Assembly: GCF_964332355.1 (NCBI RefSeq)
Contig: NZ_OZ201293.1
Span: forward strand, 806,001 to 870,000
Direction of reading: 5' to 3'
Length of the DNA stretch: 64,000 bases
Origin: Imbroritus primus
GTDB taxonomy: Bacteria; Pseudomonadota; Gammaproteobacteria; Burkholderiales; Burkholderiaceae
Shown here piece after piece: positions 53,486-62,155 of this stretch. A program made the translations under genes and the position numbers. Below the pieces are notes generated by a model that searched no databases, was not told the DNA's origin, and worked only from the letters and a program-made list of their open reading frames with translations. The stretch's first letter is position 1. The number at the start of each line of letters is the position of its first letter.

Positions 53486-53797
53486 TCACGCCCAGTCGTT
53501 GTCCTCGTTCCCATACTGGTAGATGGGGTTGGTGGCGTAGTCGATGGCGAGGTCCACGATGTAGCGGTGGAGTGTCTTCTTGAACTGCTCGCGGATTTCG
53601 GGCGGCATGCTGCTGAGGCTGGCGGTCTTGTAGTCCGTGGTGGCGCGTGCAGCGTGGACCTCCACGGCGGGTAGATCGGCCGCCATGGCCGCATCGAATG
53701 CGGCCTTGTCCGCTGAATTGGCGGGCTGAGGCGGGACGAGCGATTGTGCCTGGTAGGCGTTGCCGGCAACGGTGAGAGGCGTCAGGATTGCTGTCAT
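53486..53797 (-). CDS. Hypothetical protein, 103 residues
   Basis: An uncharacterised, probably soluble small protein beginning MTAILTPLTVAGNAYQAQSL and ending IYQYGNEDNDWA. The middle is Ala-rich; the C-terminal half (MPPEIREQFKKTLHRYIVDLAIDYATNPIYQ) looks helical and amphipathic. There is no signal peptide, membrane segment or motif I recognise. Its stop is directly beside the convergent MaoC stop. Codon-position GC is consistent with coding, but the gene could be a small lineage-specific protein. Confidence 0.55.
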   Translation of the reverse strand: MTAILTPLTVAGNAYQAQSLVPPQPANSADKAAFDAAMAADLPAVEVHAARATTDYKTASLSSMPPEIREQFKKTLHRYIVDLAIDYATNPIYQYGNEDNDWA

Positions 53798-54085
53798 GCG
53801 GGGCAGTCCACAAAGTCAAGGCGGGTGGCCAAGGAGGCGGACACCCGATCTGCCAATGAGTGCCGCTTGCCGTCAAATCGTTGCGGCGCATTGCTTGGCA
53901 AAGTGTGAACTAGTGCGACAGCCCATGCGGCATGCCTGCGTGCCGGGTCTGGCACGCGGCGCGCTGCACGATCAAGAGAATGTGAACTATTGCCAAGAAC
54001 GGCCTCCGGGCCCCGCTCAGGCGGCCGTTGTCCATGCGGCGGCGCCAGTCTGCAGCCACGCGGATACGTCGTATACACCGCCGCT

Positions 54086-54775
54086 TCAGCGGCGCTGATA
54101 CTGGGTCGCACCGAACAGGATGTCACGCTCCTTGTCGTCTACCGGCTTGCGATGCTTGGCGAGCACCTCGACGCCACGTTGCACGGCCGGACGGGCGGCA
54201 ATCTCGTCGAACCAGCGCTTGACGTGTGTGTAGTCCGAGAGCTCCACGCCCTGGTTTTCCCAGCTGCGCAGCCACGGGAAGGTGGCGATGTCGGCGATCG
54301 AATAGGCGTCGCCGGCCAGATAGGCATGTTCCGCCAGGCGCTTGTCGAGCACACCATACAGGCGCTTGGCCTCGTTGGTATAACGATTGATCGCGTACTC
54401 GACCTTTTCCGGTGCGTAGATGCGGAAATGGTGGGCCTGCCCCAGCATCGGCCCGACTCCGCCCATCTGGAACATCAGCCACTGCAGCGCCTCATACTTG
54501 CCGCGCACGTCCTCGGGCAGGAACCTGCCGGTCTTGCTGGCGAGGTAGAGCAGGATGGCGCCGGATTCGAACAGGGAGATCGGCTTGCCATCCGGACCCT
54601 CGCTGTCGACGATGGCAGGAATCTTGTTGTTGGGGCTGATGCGCAGGAATTCAGGCTTGAACTGGTCGCCGGCGCCGATGTTGATGGCATGCACCCGATA
54701 CGGCAGCCCGCATTCTTCCAGCATGATATGGACTTTGTGGCCGTTCGGCGTGGCCCAGCTATAGGCATCGATCAT
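54086..54775 (-). CDS. Glutathione S-transferase family protein (YfcG/YghU-like)
   Basis: A 229-residue protein with an N-terminal thioredoxin-like GST domain (MIDAYSWATPNGHKVHIML, with NGHK as in YfcG-type nu-class GSTs, and NNKIPAIVD, LFESGAILLYL) and an all-helical C-terminal domain with YLAGDAYSIADIATFPWLRS. Nu-class members are disulfide-bond oxidoreductases that bind two glutathiones. It is separated from the upstream beta-oxidation genes by a strong hairpin terminator. Confidence 0.92.
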   Translation of the reverse strand: MIDAYSWATPNGHKVHIMLEECGLPYRVHAINIGAGDQFKPEFLRISPNNKIPAIVDSEGPDGKPISLFESGAILLYLASKTGRFLPEDVRGKYEALQWLMFQMGGVGPMLGQAHHFRIYAPEKVEYAINRYTNEAKRLYGVLDKRLAEHAYLAGDAYSIADIATFPWLRSWENQGVELSDYTHVKRWFDEIAARPAVQRGVEVLAKHRKPVDDKERDILFGATQYQRR

Positions 54776-54879
54776 CGAAGAGGTTCCTCATTTGAAAGAC
54801 AGCAGAATCGAAACGGAAACAGCGCCGCCCTGAGGCATGCTGCAAATCCGGCGGCGCTGCAATCCGAAAATTTAAGCAC

Positions 54880-54922
54880 AGAAAGCACAAACGCGCAGAC
54901 CGGCTGCGCGTTTGTGCTTTCT
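54880..54922 (-). terminator. Perfect 19-bp hairpin terminator
   Basis: Bases 54880-54898 pair perfectly with 54904-54922 around a five-base loop; the arms contain GCGCAGACCGGCTGCGC at the centre. It lies 31 bases after the enoyl-CoA hydratase stop on the minus strand and ends that transcript; the arms' AGAAAG/CTTTCT ends give the U-rich 3' side. Confidence 0.85.
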
Positions 54923-54953
54923 GTATGTGCTGCGGCGGTTGCCGCAAAGGCTG

Positions 54954-55733
54954 TCAGCGATAGACAGGCTTGCGTTTTTCGAGGAAGGCGCTGATGCCCT
55001 CGAGCCCGTCGGCGTGGAACAGCGAGCCGATGAAGTTGTCTCGCTCCTTTTCGAGATGGGTCGGCAAGGGCGCTTCTTCGGCATGGCTGATCAGGCCCTT
55101 GATGCGTGTGACCGAATTCGGTGCGAGTGCGGCGAGGTCTTCGGCCCATGCCAGTGCCTCGGTGCGTGCCTGGCCGGGCGGCACGACACGATTGACCAGG
55201 CCGAACTGCGCGAGCCGAGGCGCGTCGATGGGCTTGCCTTCGATCAGCACTTCGGTGGCCAGCGCACGCGGCAGGGCGCGCGCGAGATGCCACGATCCGC
55301 CGCCGTCCGGCGTCAGGCCGACCCGAACATAGGCCATCACGAACTTGGCGTCGCTGGCGGCCACCACCAGATCACAGGCCAGCACGAGCGAAAAGCCTGC
55401 ACCGGCGGCGGGGCCTTCGACCGCGGCGATCACCGGCTTGGGGAAGGCGCGCAGCGCCTCAGTCCACTGGTGCAGGGCTTCGATGCTGGCGGCCTGTACC
55501 GAGGGTTCCTTGCTGCGGTTGTCCAGCAGGCGGTTGAGGTTGCCGCCGGCGCAGAATGTATTGCCTTCCCCGGTCAGCACCACCACGCGTACTTCCGGAT
55601 CGCGTGCGGCCGAGTCGAGCGCCTCTACCGCGGCACTGTACATTGTCGGTCCCAGCGCATTGCGCGCGCCGGGGTTGGAAATGGTGAGCACCAGGGTGTG
55701 GCCGAGGCGTTCCGTCAGCAGTTGTCCGCTCAT
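54954..55733 (-). CDS. Enoyl-CoA hydratase/isomerase family protein
   Basis: A 259-residue crotonase-fold enzyme. The oxyanion-hole region GEGNTFCAGGNLNRLLD and the second motif VEGPAAGAGFSLVLACDLVVA, followed by VRVGLTPDGGGSWHLARALP, are standard for enoyl-CoA hydratases including PaaG-like and EchA members. The glutamate of the usual catalytic pair appears replaced in GLTPDGGGS, which would suit an isomerase or specialised hydratase. It lies 40 bases downstream of the 3-hydroxyacyl-CoA dehydrogenase gene. Confidence 0.9.
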   Translation of the reverse strand: MSGQLLTERLGHTLVLTISNPGARNALGPTMYSAAVEALDSAARDPEVRVVVLTGEGNTFCAGGNLNRLLDNRSKEPSVQAASIEALHQWTEALRAFPKPVIAAVEGPAAGAGFSLVLACDLVVAASDAKFVMAYVRVGLTPDGGGSWHLARALPRALATEVLIEGKPIDAPRLAQFGLVNRVVPPGQARTEALAWAEDLAALAPNSVTRIKGLISHAEEAPLPTHLEKERDNFIGSLFHADGLEGISAFLEKRKPVYR

Positions 55734-55773
55734 GTGGATTCCGGTTCAGGTGGAGGGTCGATTAGAGATCGAT

Positions 55774-57297
55774 TCAGGATTCTTCGCTCAGCAGCGACAG
55801 GCCCAGGGCCGCGCGGCGTGCCAGCCACGGGCTCGGGCGGTAGCGCATGTCGCCGGTCACGCGCTGCAGTGTCCGCAGCGTTTGCAGGATCGCATCGGCG
55901 CCCAGGGCATCGCCCAGGCTCAGCGGGCCCTTGGGGTAACCGAGGCCGAGGGTAACCGCGCGGTCAATGTCGCCCGGCGTGGCGATGCGCTGCTGCGCAA
56001 TATCGGCGGCGATGCTGACGATGATACTGACAATGCGCTGCGCGACGAAGCCGGCTGAATCGCGGATCACCGTCACGGGCACGCCGTCTGCGGCGAACAG
56101 TGCATGTGCCGCGGCGCGCATGTCCGCGCGCGTGGCCGGCGTAGTCATCAGTACGCGGCGCTTGGCGGTCTCGAACGGGAACAGCGTGTCGATGGCGATC
56201 ACGCGCGTGGCATCGAGCCCTTGCTCGACAGCGCAGGTGGTCGCGTCTTCACCGTAAGGCGTCACCACGATCAGGGCATTGTCCGAGGGCGTGTTGCCAG
56301 CTTCCGGCGTGACGCCGAGCTGCGCCAGCAGGCGCGCCACGGCCGCATGGCCACGTTCATGCGCACGGCTGATCCATACGCTTGCAGGCTTGTCGGTCGG
56401 CACAGGCGCTTCCGGCGCTACCGCTTTCTGGCCATCCGGATAGGCGTAGAACCCTTCACCCGTCTTGCGACCCAGCATGCCGCCGGCATAGCGCACGGCG
56501 GTGATGGCGGAAGGGCGGTAGCGCGGTTCGTCGAAGAATTGACGGTAGATGGATTCCATCACCGGGTGCGATACATCGAGGCCAGTCAGGTCCATCAGCT
56601 CGAACGGGCCCATGCGGAAGCCGGCCTGCTCGCGCATGATGGCGTCGATGTCGGCAAAGCTGGCGACGCCTTCGCCGGCCGTCTTGAGGCCTTCGATATT
56701 CATACCGCGGCCGGCATGGTTGACGATGAAGCCCGGCATGTCCTTGCAGCGCACCGGAGTGTGGCCGAGGCGGCGCGACAGCTCCATCAGCGCATCGCCC
56801 ACGGCTGGCGCGGTACGCAGACCATCGATGACTTCCACGACCTTCATCAGCGGCACCGGGTTGAAGAAGTGGTAGCCGGCGACGCGTTCCGGATGCTGGC
56901 AGGCCGTGGCGATGGCGGTGATCGACAGCGACGAGGTATTCGACGCGAGGATCGCGTCAGTGCGGAGGATGGCCTCGAGCTTCACGAACAGTTCGCGCTT
57001 CACCTCCAGCTTTTCGACGATGGCCTCGACGACCACGTCGCAGTCAGCCAGGTCCTCGAGCGTGGCTGCCGCGAAGACGTTGGCGGTGGCGGCACTGGCC
57101 TGCTCGGCCGTCATCTTGCCTTTGGCGGTCAGCTTGGCGAAGGTGTCCTGCAGGTAGCTGCGGGCGGCATCGATGGCGGCGGCATTGGTGTCGAACAGGC
57201 GCACGCGCAGGCCGGCCTGCGCGGCGATCTGGGCAATGCCGCGGCCCATCGCGCCGGTGCCGACGATGCCGAGGGTTTGAATCGAGGGTGATGTCAT
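55774..57297 (-). CDS. 3-hydroxyacyl-CoA dehydrogenase
   Basis: A 507-residue NAD-dependent enzyme started at ATG 57297. The N-terminal Rossmann domain has LGIVGTGAMGRGIAQIAAQAG and the catalytic dimer domain contains GYHFFNPVPLMKVVEV and VNHAGRGMNIEGLK; a second copy of the C-terminal helical domain is present after about residue 300. This two-domain layout matches PaaH-type and mitochondrial-like short enzymes extended by one domain. It oxidises 3-hydroxyacyl-CoA to 3-ketoacyl-CoA. A 12-base palindrome lies in its upstream region. Confidence 0.93.
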   Translation of the reverse strand: MTSPSIQTLGIVGTGAMGRGIAQIAAQAGLRVRLFDTNAAAIDAARSYLQDTFAKLTAKGKMTAEQASAATANVFAAATLEDLADCDVVVEAIVEKLEVKRELFVKLEAILRTDAILASNTSSLSITAIATACQHPERVAGYHFFNPVPLMKVVEVIDGLRTAPAVGDALMELSRRLGHTPVRCKDMPGFIVNHAGRGMNIEGLKTAGEGVASFADIDAIMREQAGFRMGPFELMDLTGLDVSHPVMESIYRQFFDEPRYRPSAITAVRYAGGMLGRKTGEGFYAYPDGQKAVAPEAPVPTDKPASVWISRAHERGHAAVARLLAQLGVTPEAGNTPSDNALIVVTPYGEDATTCAVEQGLDATRVIAIDTLFPFETAKRRVLMTTPATRADMRAAAHALFAADGVPVTVIRDSAGFVAQRIVSIIVSIAADIAQQRIATPGDIDRAVTLGLGYPKGPLSLGDALGADAILQTLRTLQRVTGDMRYRPSPWLARRAALGLSLLSEES

Positions 57298-57340
57298 GAC
57301 GAGGCTTTCTTCTGCATGGTTTTGGTTTGCGGATAAAATA

Positions 57341-57352
57341 GCACGATCGTGC
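57341..57352 (-). promoter_or_regulatory. Palindromic operator candidate upstream of 3-hydroxyacyl-CoA dehydrogenase
   Basis: GCACGATCGTGC is a perfect 12-base palindrome 44 bases upstream of the start, directly before a TATTTTAT -10-like sequence on the minus strand. Its eight-base core ACGATCGT is shared with the palindrome at 52801-52812. Confidence 0.5.
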
Positions 57353-57527
57353 GGAGGCTGCACCTGTTCTTTTTGCCGTGCAGCACGGACAATGACACGA
57401 TCCGCATGTCACCATGCGTTGGCATCACACCGCGCCGCGACGTGCGCGGTACGTGATGGACGACCGGACAATCGTCGGTGGCCGGCCAGGCGCACCGACA
57501 TCTTTGCCGCAGGGCACGGGAGGGACA

Positions 57528-58175
57528 ATGCTTCAGCTGTGTGGGTTTTCGGCCAGCAACTATTACAACAAAGTGAAGCTGGCGATGCTGGTCAAGGACG
57601 TGCCGTTCGAGGAGAAACTGGTGTGGGTCGATCAGACCGATGCCGAGGCCTCGCCGCTGGGCAAGGTGCCCTACCTGATCACGCCGCAGGGTCCGCTGAG
57701 CGAGTCGGGCGTGATCATGGAGTATCTGGAGGATCGTTTCCCGCAGTCGCCGCTGCTGCCCATCGATCCCTATGCCGCCGCCAAGGTGCGGGAACTGGTG
57801 ACTTACCTCGAACTGCATCTCGAGCTCGTCGTGCGCGAGCTGTATGCGGAAGCGTTCTTCGGCGGCAAGGTCAGCGACAACCTCAAGGCCCGCCAGAAGC
57901 GCCTGGTAGAACGCAACGTCGCTGCGTTTGCCAAGCTCACGAAATTCTCGCCGTACTTGGCCGGCGACATGTTCACCGTGGCGGATTGCGCCGCCATCGT
58001 GCATTTCCCGGTGATCAGCAATGCCTGCAAGATTATCTACGGCGAAGATCCGCTGGCGGACCTGCCGGTGGGCGATTACCTGAAGCGCATGGGCGAATTG
58101 CCGGCGGTGCAGAAGGTCAAGGCCGACCGCAAGGCCAACAACGAAGCCATGATGGCGCGCGCCCGGGCGCGCTAA
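57528..58175 (+). CDS. Glutathione S-transferase family protein
   Basis: A 215-residue GST-fold protein. The thioredoxin-like domain has CGFSASNYYNKVKLAMLVKDVPFEEK, GKVPYLI and LSESGVIMEYLEDRFP; the C-terminal helical domain has LAGDMFTVADCAAIVHFPV. SASNYYNK is typical of theta/beta-like bacterial GSTs. Start ATG 57528 with GGGAGGGA upstream. It is divergent from the dehydrogenase gene; substrate unknown. Confidence 0.92.
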   Translation: MLQLCGFSASNYYNKVKLAMLVKDVPFEEKLVWVDQTDAEASPLGKVPYLITPQGPLSESGVIMEYLEDRFPQSPLLPIDPYAAAKVRELVTYLELHLELVVRELYAEAFFGGKVSDNLKARQKRLVERNVAAFAKLTKFSPYLAGDMFTVADCAAIVHFPVISNACKIIYGEDPLADLPVGDYLKRMGELPAVQKVKADRKANNEAMMARARAR

Positions 58176-58188
58176 AGCACTGGCGTGT

Positions 58189-59376
58189 TCAGAGTGCGGC
58201 CAGGCGCTGCAGCGCCTGCTGCAGCGTCGCATCCTGCTTGGCAAAGCAGAAGCGCACGATGCCTGCGTCCTGCGGCGTGCTGTAGAACGCCGACACCGGA
58301 ATCGCGGCCACACCGATCTCGCGCGTCAGCCACATGGCGAATTCGTTTTCCGGCAAAGCCGAGATCGCCGAATAGTCGACACACTGGAAATAGGTGCCAT
58401 CCGCCGGCAGCAGGCGAAAGCGCGAGCCGGCCAGTCCGCTACGGAACAGGTCGCGCTTGCGCTGGTAGAACGCTGGCAGGTCGCGCCATGGCGCGGGGTC
58501 GGCCATATAGCTGGCAAGGGCGTGCTGCATTGGCGTGTTGACGGTGAACACGTTGAACTGGTGCACCTTGCGGAACTCGTCCATCAGCGGCGCGGGAGCC
58601 GCCACATAGCCAACCTTCCAGCCGGTGACGTGATAGGTCTTGCCGAAGCTCGAGACCACGAAGCTGCGCATCGCGAGTTCCGGGTAACGCGCCACCGATG
58701 CGTGCAGCTGGCCGTCGTACACCATGTGCTCGTACACCTCGTCCGACAGCACCACGACATCGGTACCGTCGAGCACGCGTGCGAGCTGGCGCATGTCGTC
58801 GTCGTGCCAGATCGTGCCGGTGGGATTGTGCGGTGTGTTGACGATCACCATGCGCGTGCGCGGCGACAGCGCGGCGGCCAGTGCGTCGAACGGAATGCGG
58901 TAGTCGGGCGCGCGGAGGCACACCGGCACCACACGTCCGCCGGCCAGTTCGATCGCCGGGCGATAGCTGTCGTAACACGGCTCGAACACGATCACCTCGT
59001 CGCCGGGATGCACGCAGCAGAGGATGGCGGTCAGCAGGCCTTGCGTGGCGCCGGCGGTGATGGTGACTTCACGGTTCCAGTCGTAGTGCCGGCCGTACAG
59101 TGCGCCGATTTTCTCGGCAATGCGCTGGCGCAGCAGCGGAATGCCCGGCATCGGCGGATACTGGTTGTGGCCGGCCTGCATGGCCTCCGTGACGGCCGAC
59201 GTCAGGCGCGGGTCGCAGTCGAAATCCGGAAAGCCCTGGCCGAGGTTGACCGCACCCGTTTCCGTGGCGAGCGCCGACATTACCGTGAAAATGGTTGTGC
59301 CGACACCCGGCAGGCGCGAGGGCGGCGGCGTGAAGGCGGCGCGGGCTGCGGAAGGGAAAAGCGGAGCGGTGGACAT
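58189..59376 (-). CDS. Class I/II PLP aminotransferase (methionine aminotransferase-like)
   Basis: A 395-residue fold-type I enzyme resembling E. coli YbdL (methionine aminotransferase) and kynurenine aminotransferase. Motifs: GAVNLGQGFPDFDCDPRL at the substrate lid, NTPHNPTG, and SSFGKTYHVTGWKVGY with the PLP lysine (SFGK). The C-terminal SVVRF-type motif is VRFCFAKQD. It probably transaminates methionine-derived or aromatic 2-keto acids. Confidence 0.92.
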   Translation of the reverse strand: MSTAPLFPSAARAAFTPPPSRLPGVGTTIFTVMSALATETGAVNLGQGFPDFDCDPRLTSAVTEAMQAGHNQYPPMPGIPLLRQRIAEKIGALYGRHYDWNREVTITAGATQGLLTAILCCVHPGDEVIVFEPCYDSYRPAIELAGGRVVPVCLRAPDYRIPFDALAAALSPRTRMVIVNTPHNPTGTIWHDDDMRQLARVLDGTDVVVLSDEVYEHMVYDGQLHASVARYPELAMRSFVVSSFGKTYHVTGWKVGYVAAPAPLMDEFRKVHQFNVFTVNTPMQHALASYMADPAPWRDLPAFYQRKRDLFRSGLAGSRFRLLPADGTYFQCVDYSAISALPENEFAMWLTREIGVAAIPVSAFYSTPQDAGIVRFCFAKQDATLQQALQRLAAL

Positions 59377-59438
59377 GGCGGCGGGGGCGGGTCGGATCGA
59401 AAGAGGGGGAACGTGCCGCTATCGTAGCGGATTGGGCG

Positions 59439-60005
59439 TCAGGCTGTCAGCGTCGCCTGCGCCACGAAATCTGCGGGCTTCAGTACCGTCACGCCGGCCA
59501 CTTGCGCCATGCGGCGCCGCAGCTTGAGCACGGCCTTGTCCTTCGAGACGAGATAGTGCGCCGTCGCGGCTTGGGCGAGTTCAAGGAATTTCTGGTCGTC
59601 AGCGTCGCTGCACCGTGGCAGGCGCGGCGCATTTCCGGCGACCGGATCAAGCATGCGCGTCACGGTATCGACCCATGCCAGAGCGGCATCAATGTCGACC
59701 GCGAAGCGTGCAAATTGCGGATAGCCCAGCACGCGCCGCAGTTCCTCGCGGCAGGACGGGCTGATCACGGTATCGAGTTGCCTGGCGACCAGGGCTGCGC
59801 GTATGGGGCGCGCCAGCGGGTCGTCGAACACCATGATGTCGATCCAGACATTCGAGTCGAGCACCACGCAGGGTCGCGGGTTGGCCGAGGGGCGCGCCCC
59901 GGACGTTAACGGCGCGTCCGTCGATATCGTCATCGAGGCAGTTGCCGAGGGATCCGGCACTGGATCGGTGAGTGGGGCAGTCGGGGAAGCGGGCATTCGA
60001 TACAA
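59439..60005 (-). CDS. PIN-domain protein, putative toxin family (COG1569-like)
   Basis: A 188-residue (or shorter) protein whose core is PCVVLDSNVWIDIMVFDD, with first acidic Mg ligand, then REELRRVLGYPQFARF and CSDADDQKFLELAQAATAHYLVSKDK with the later acidic residues of PIN ribonucleases. The N-terminal 40 residues are low-complexity; the ATG at 59933 is a plausible alternative, because a possible yaaA promoter at 60001-60006 would otherwise be coding. No antitoxin gene is adjacent, so its activity as a toxin is uncertain. Confidence 0.82.
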   Translation of the reverse strand: MYRMPASPTAPLTDPVPDPSATASMTISTDAPLTSGARPSANPRPCVVLDSNVWIDIMVFDDPLARPIRAALVARQLDTVISPSCREELRRVLGYPQFARFAVDIDAALAWVDTVTRMLDPVAGNAPRLPRCSDADDQKFLELAQAATAHYLVSKDKAVLKLRRRMAQVAGVTVLKPADFVAQATLTA

Positions 60006-60034
60006 TGGGATAAATCAAGTTTCGTGATTCTGAC

Positions 60035-60814
60035 ATGCTCATCGTACTCTCGCCCGCAAAATCGCTCGACTACACCACCCCTGCCACCACCAGCAAACAC
60101 ACGCTGCCCCAGTTCGTTGACCGCTCCACTCAACTGATCGAGGTGCTGCGTGGCTATTCGCCGGCCCAGATCGGTTCCCTGATGAGCATTTCCGACCCGC
60201 TGGCAGTGCTCAACGCCACCCGCTATGCGGAGTGGTCGCCGTCGTTTACGGCGCGCAACAGCAAGCAGGCTGTGCTGGCGTTCAACGGCGATGTGTATGA
60301 CGGCCTCGACGCCGGCAGCCTGGCGGAAGATGGCCTGGCATTTGCACAGCGGCGCGTACGTATCCTGTCCGGACTATATGGCGTACTGCGGCCGCTTGAT
60401 CGCATGCAGCCGTATCGTCTGGAAATGGGGACGCGCCTTGCCAACCCGCATGGCAAGGATCTCTATAGCTTCTGGGGCGATGACGTAACCGATGCGCTCA
60501 ATGTCACGCTAAAGAAAGAGAAGGCGGATACGCTGGTCAATCTTGCCTCGGAAGAATACTTCAAGGTCGTGCGGCCCAAGCGCCTTGCCGCGCCGGTGAT
60601 CACGCCGGTGTTCGAGGACTGGAAGGGCGGCCGCTTCAAGATCATTTCGTTCTATGCCAAACGTGCGCGTGGCCTGATGGCGCGCTATGCGATCGACCGC
60701 CAGCTTACCGATGCACAGGCGCTGAAGGGGTTCGATACCGATGGCTACCGCTTCACGCCCGAGGCGTCGGACGCGCATCGCTGGGTATTCCGGCGGCAGC
60801 TTGAGGCTGCCTGA
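60035..60814 (+). CDS. yaaA: Peroxide stress protein YaaA
   Basis: A 259-residue DUF328 protein. It begins MLIVLSPAKSLDYTTPATTSKH and contains FNGDVYDGLDAGSL, ILSGLYGVLRPLDRMQPYRLEMGTRL and NLASEEYFKVV, all diagnostic of YaaA. In E. coli YaaA limits free iron and protects DNA against hydrogen peroxide. It is divergent from the PIN gene after 29 bases; TACAAT at 60001-60006 may be its -10. Confidence 0.97.
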   Translation: MLIVLSPAKSLDYTTPATTSKHTLPQFVDRSTQLIEVLRGYSPAQIGSLMSISDPLAVLNATRYAEWSPSFTARNSKQAVLAFNGDVYDGLDAGSLAEDGLAFAQRRVRILSGLYGVLRPLDRMQPYRLEMGTRLANPHGKDLYSFWGDDVTDALNVTLKKEKADTLVNLASEEYFKVVRPKRLAAPVITPVFEDWKGGRFKIISFYAKRARGLMARYAIDRQLTDAQALKGFDTDGYRFTPEASDAHRWVFRRQLEAA

Positions 60815-60941
60815 GCCAGCCTCGGGAGTTCGGACTGAAGGACTCCGTGGTAGTTTAAGAATCGGCTGGATCGCGTTGCGGGCCGGCCATGCATGATGGT
60901 ACTGGGCGCCGATACAGTGCGCCGCAGTGCAGGGGAGCCGC

Positions 60942-62126
60942 ATGATTACCGTATCCAGCCGTTTCGATTCCGGTGCGATCGAAGTCGTGGCATGTGAGCG
61001 TGCCGACGATATCCAGCTGCGGATCCGCGCCGATTCGCATGCGGAGTTCCGCCAGTGGTTCCATTGCAGCCTGCAGGGGGTGCAGGGAAGCGACTGCCGC
61101 ATTCGCCTGCTGAATGCCAGCGACTGCACGTATCCTGACGGCTGGGTTGACTACCGCACGGTGGCCAGCTACGACCGCAAGACCTGGTTCCGCATTCCGA
61201 CGCAGTACGATGGCCGTGAGTTGGTCATGACGCTGACACCCGAGCACGATAGCGTGTGGCTGGCCTACTTCGAGCCCTATTCGGAAGAGCGCCATCTCGA
61301 CCTGCTGGGCCGCTGCCAGCGCCAGCCTGGCGTGCGCACGCGCCATCTTGGCCATTCCGTGGAAGGCCGCGATATCACGGCGCTGACAATCGGCGAGCCC
61401 GCGCCGGGCCGCAAGCAGGTATGGATCATCGCGCGCCAGCACCCCGGCGAGACCATGGCCGAATGGTTTTGCGAGGGCCTGCTCGAACGCGTGACGGGGC
61501 AGGGCGCATGGCGCCACGACCCGGTGCGGCGTGTGCTGCTGCAGCACGCTGTGCTGCATGTGGTGCCGAACATGAATCCCGATGGCGCGGCGCACGGCAA
61601 CCTGCGGACCAATGCCATGGGCGCTAACCTCAACCGCGAGTGGATGGAGCCCGACCCTGTGCGCAGTCCGGAAGTGCTTGTGGTGCGTGACGCGATCCAT
61701 GCCACAGGCTGCGACATGTTCTTCGACGTGCATGGCGACGAGGGTTTGCCATACGTATTCGTGGCCGGCAGCGAGATGCTGCCCGGCTTTACCGAGCGCC
61801 AGCGCCGGGAGCAGCAGCGCTTCATCGAGGCGTTCCTGCGCGCCTCGCCGGATTTCCAGAATGCGGTTGGCTATCCAGCCGGCAAGTACAACGAGGATGC
61901 GCTCAAGCTGGCCTCGAAATACATCGGGCACGCCTACGGCTGCCTGTCGCTGACGCTCGAGCTGCCATTCAAGGACAATGCCAATCTGCCGGATGCGGAG
62001 TCCGGCTGGAGTGCGCAGCGCAGCGCTCTGCTCGGGGCGGCCATGGTGCAGCCGATCCTCGAGCAACTGCTGGCGACGACATCGACGGCTGCTGCTTCGC
62101 CAGCGGGGCGGGCAGCGGCGTCCTGA
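60942..62126 (+). CDS. M14-family carboxypeptidase, cytosolic carboxypeptidase (CCP)-like
   Basis: A 394-residue protein with an N-terminal beta-sandwich domain (about 1-115) typical of CCP/Nna1-like enzymes, then a zinc carboxypeptidase domain. Zinc ligands are in IIARQHPGETMAEW (H and E) and FFDVHGDEG (H); NPDGAAHGNLRTNAMGANLNREW supplies substrate-binding residues; and SLTLELPFKDN contains the catalytic glutamate. There is no signal peptide. In eukaryotes CCPs trim tubulin polyglutamate; bacterial substrates are unknown. ATG 60942 has AGGGGAG upstream. Confidence 0.92.
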   Translation: MITVSSRFDSGAIEVVACERADDIQLRIRADSHAEFRQWFHCSLQGVQGSDCRIRLLNASDCTYPDGWVDYRTVASYDRKTWFRIPTQYDGRELVMTLTPEHDSVWLAYFEPYSEERHLDLLGRCQRQPGVRTRHLGHSVEGRDITALTIGEPAPGRKQVWIIARQHPGETMAEWFCEGLLERVTGQGAWRHDPVRRVLLQHAVLHVVPNMNPDGAAHGNLRTNAMGANLNREWMEPDPVRSPEVLVVRDAIHATGCDMFFDVHGDEGLPYVFVAGSEMLPGFTERQRREQQRFIEAFLRASPDFQNAVGYPAGKYNEDALKLASKYIGHAYGCLSLTLELPFKDNANLPDAESGWSAQRSALLGAAMVQPILEQLLATTSTAAASPAGRAAAS

Positions 62127-62155
62127 GGCCGAGCTTCATTTTCCGAGGCCGTGCT

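Noticed and set aside
59439..60034. A VapBC-type toxin-antitoxin pair
   Set aside because: Only the PIN-domain gene is visible; no small DNA-binding antitoxin ORF lies on either side.
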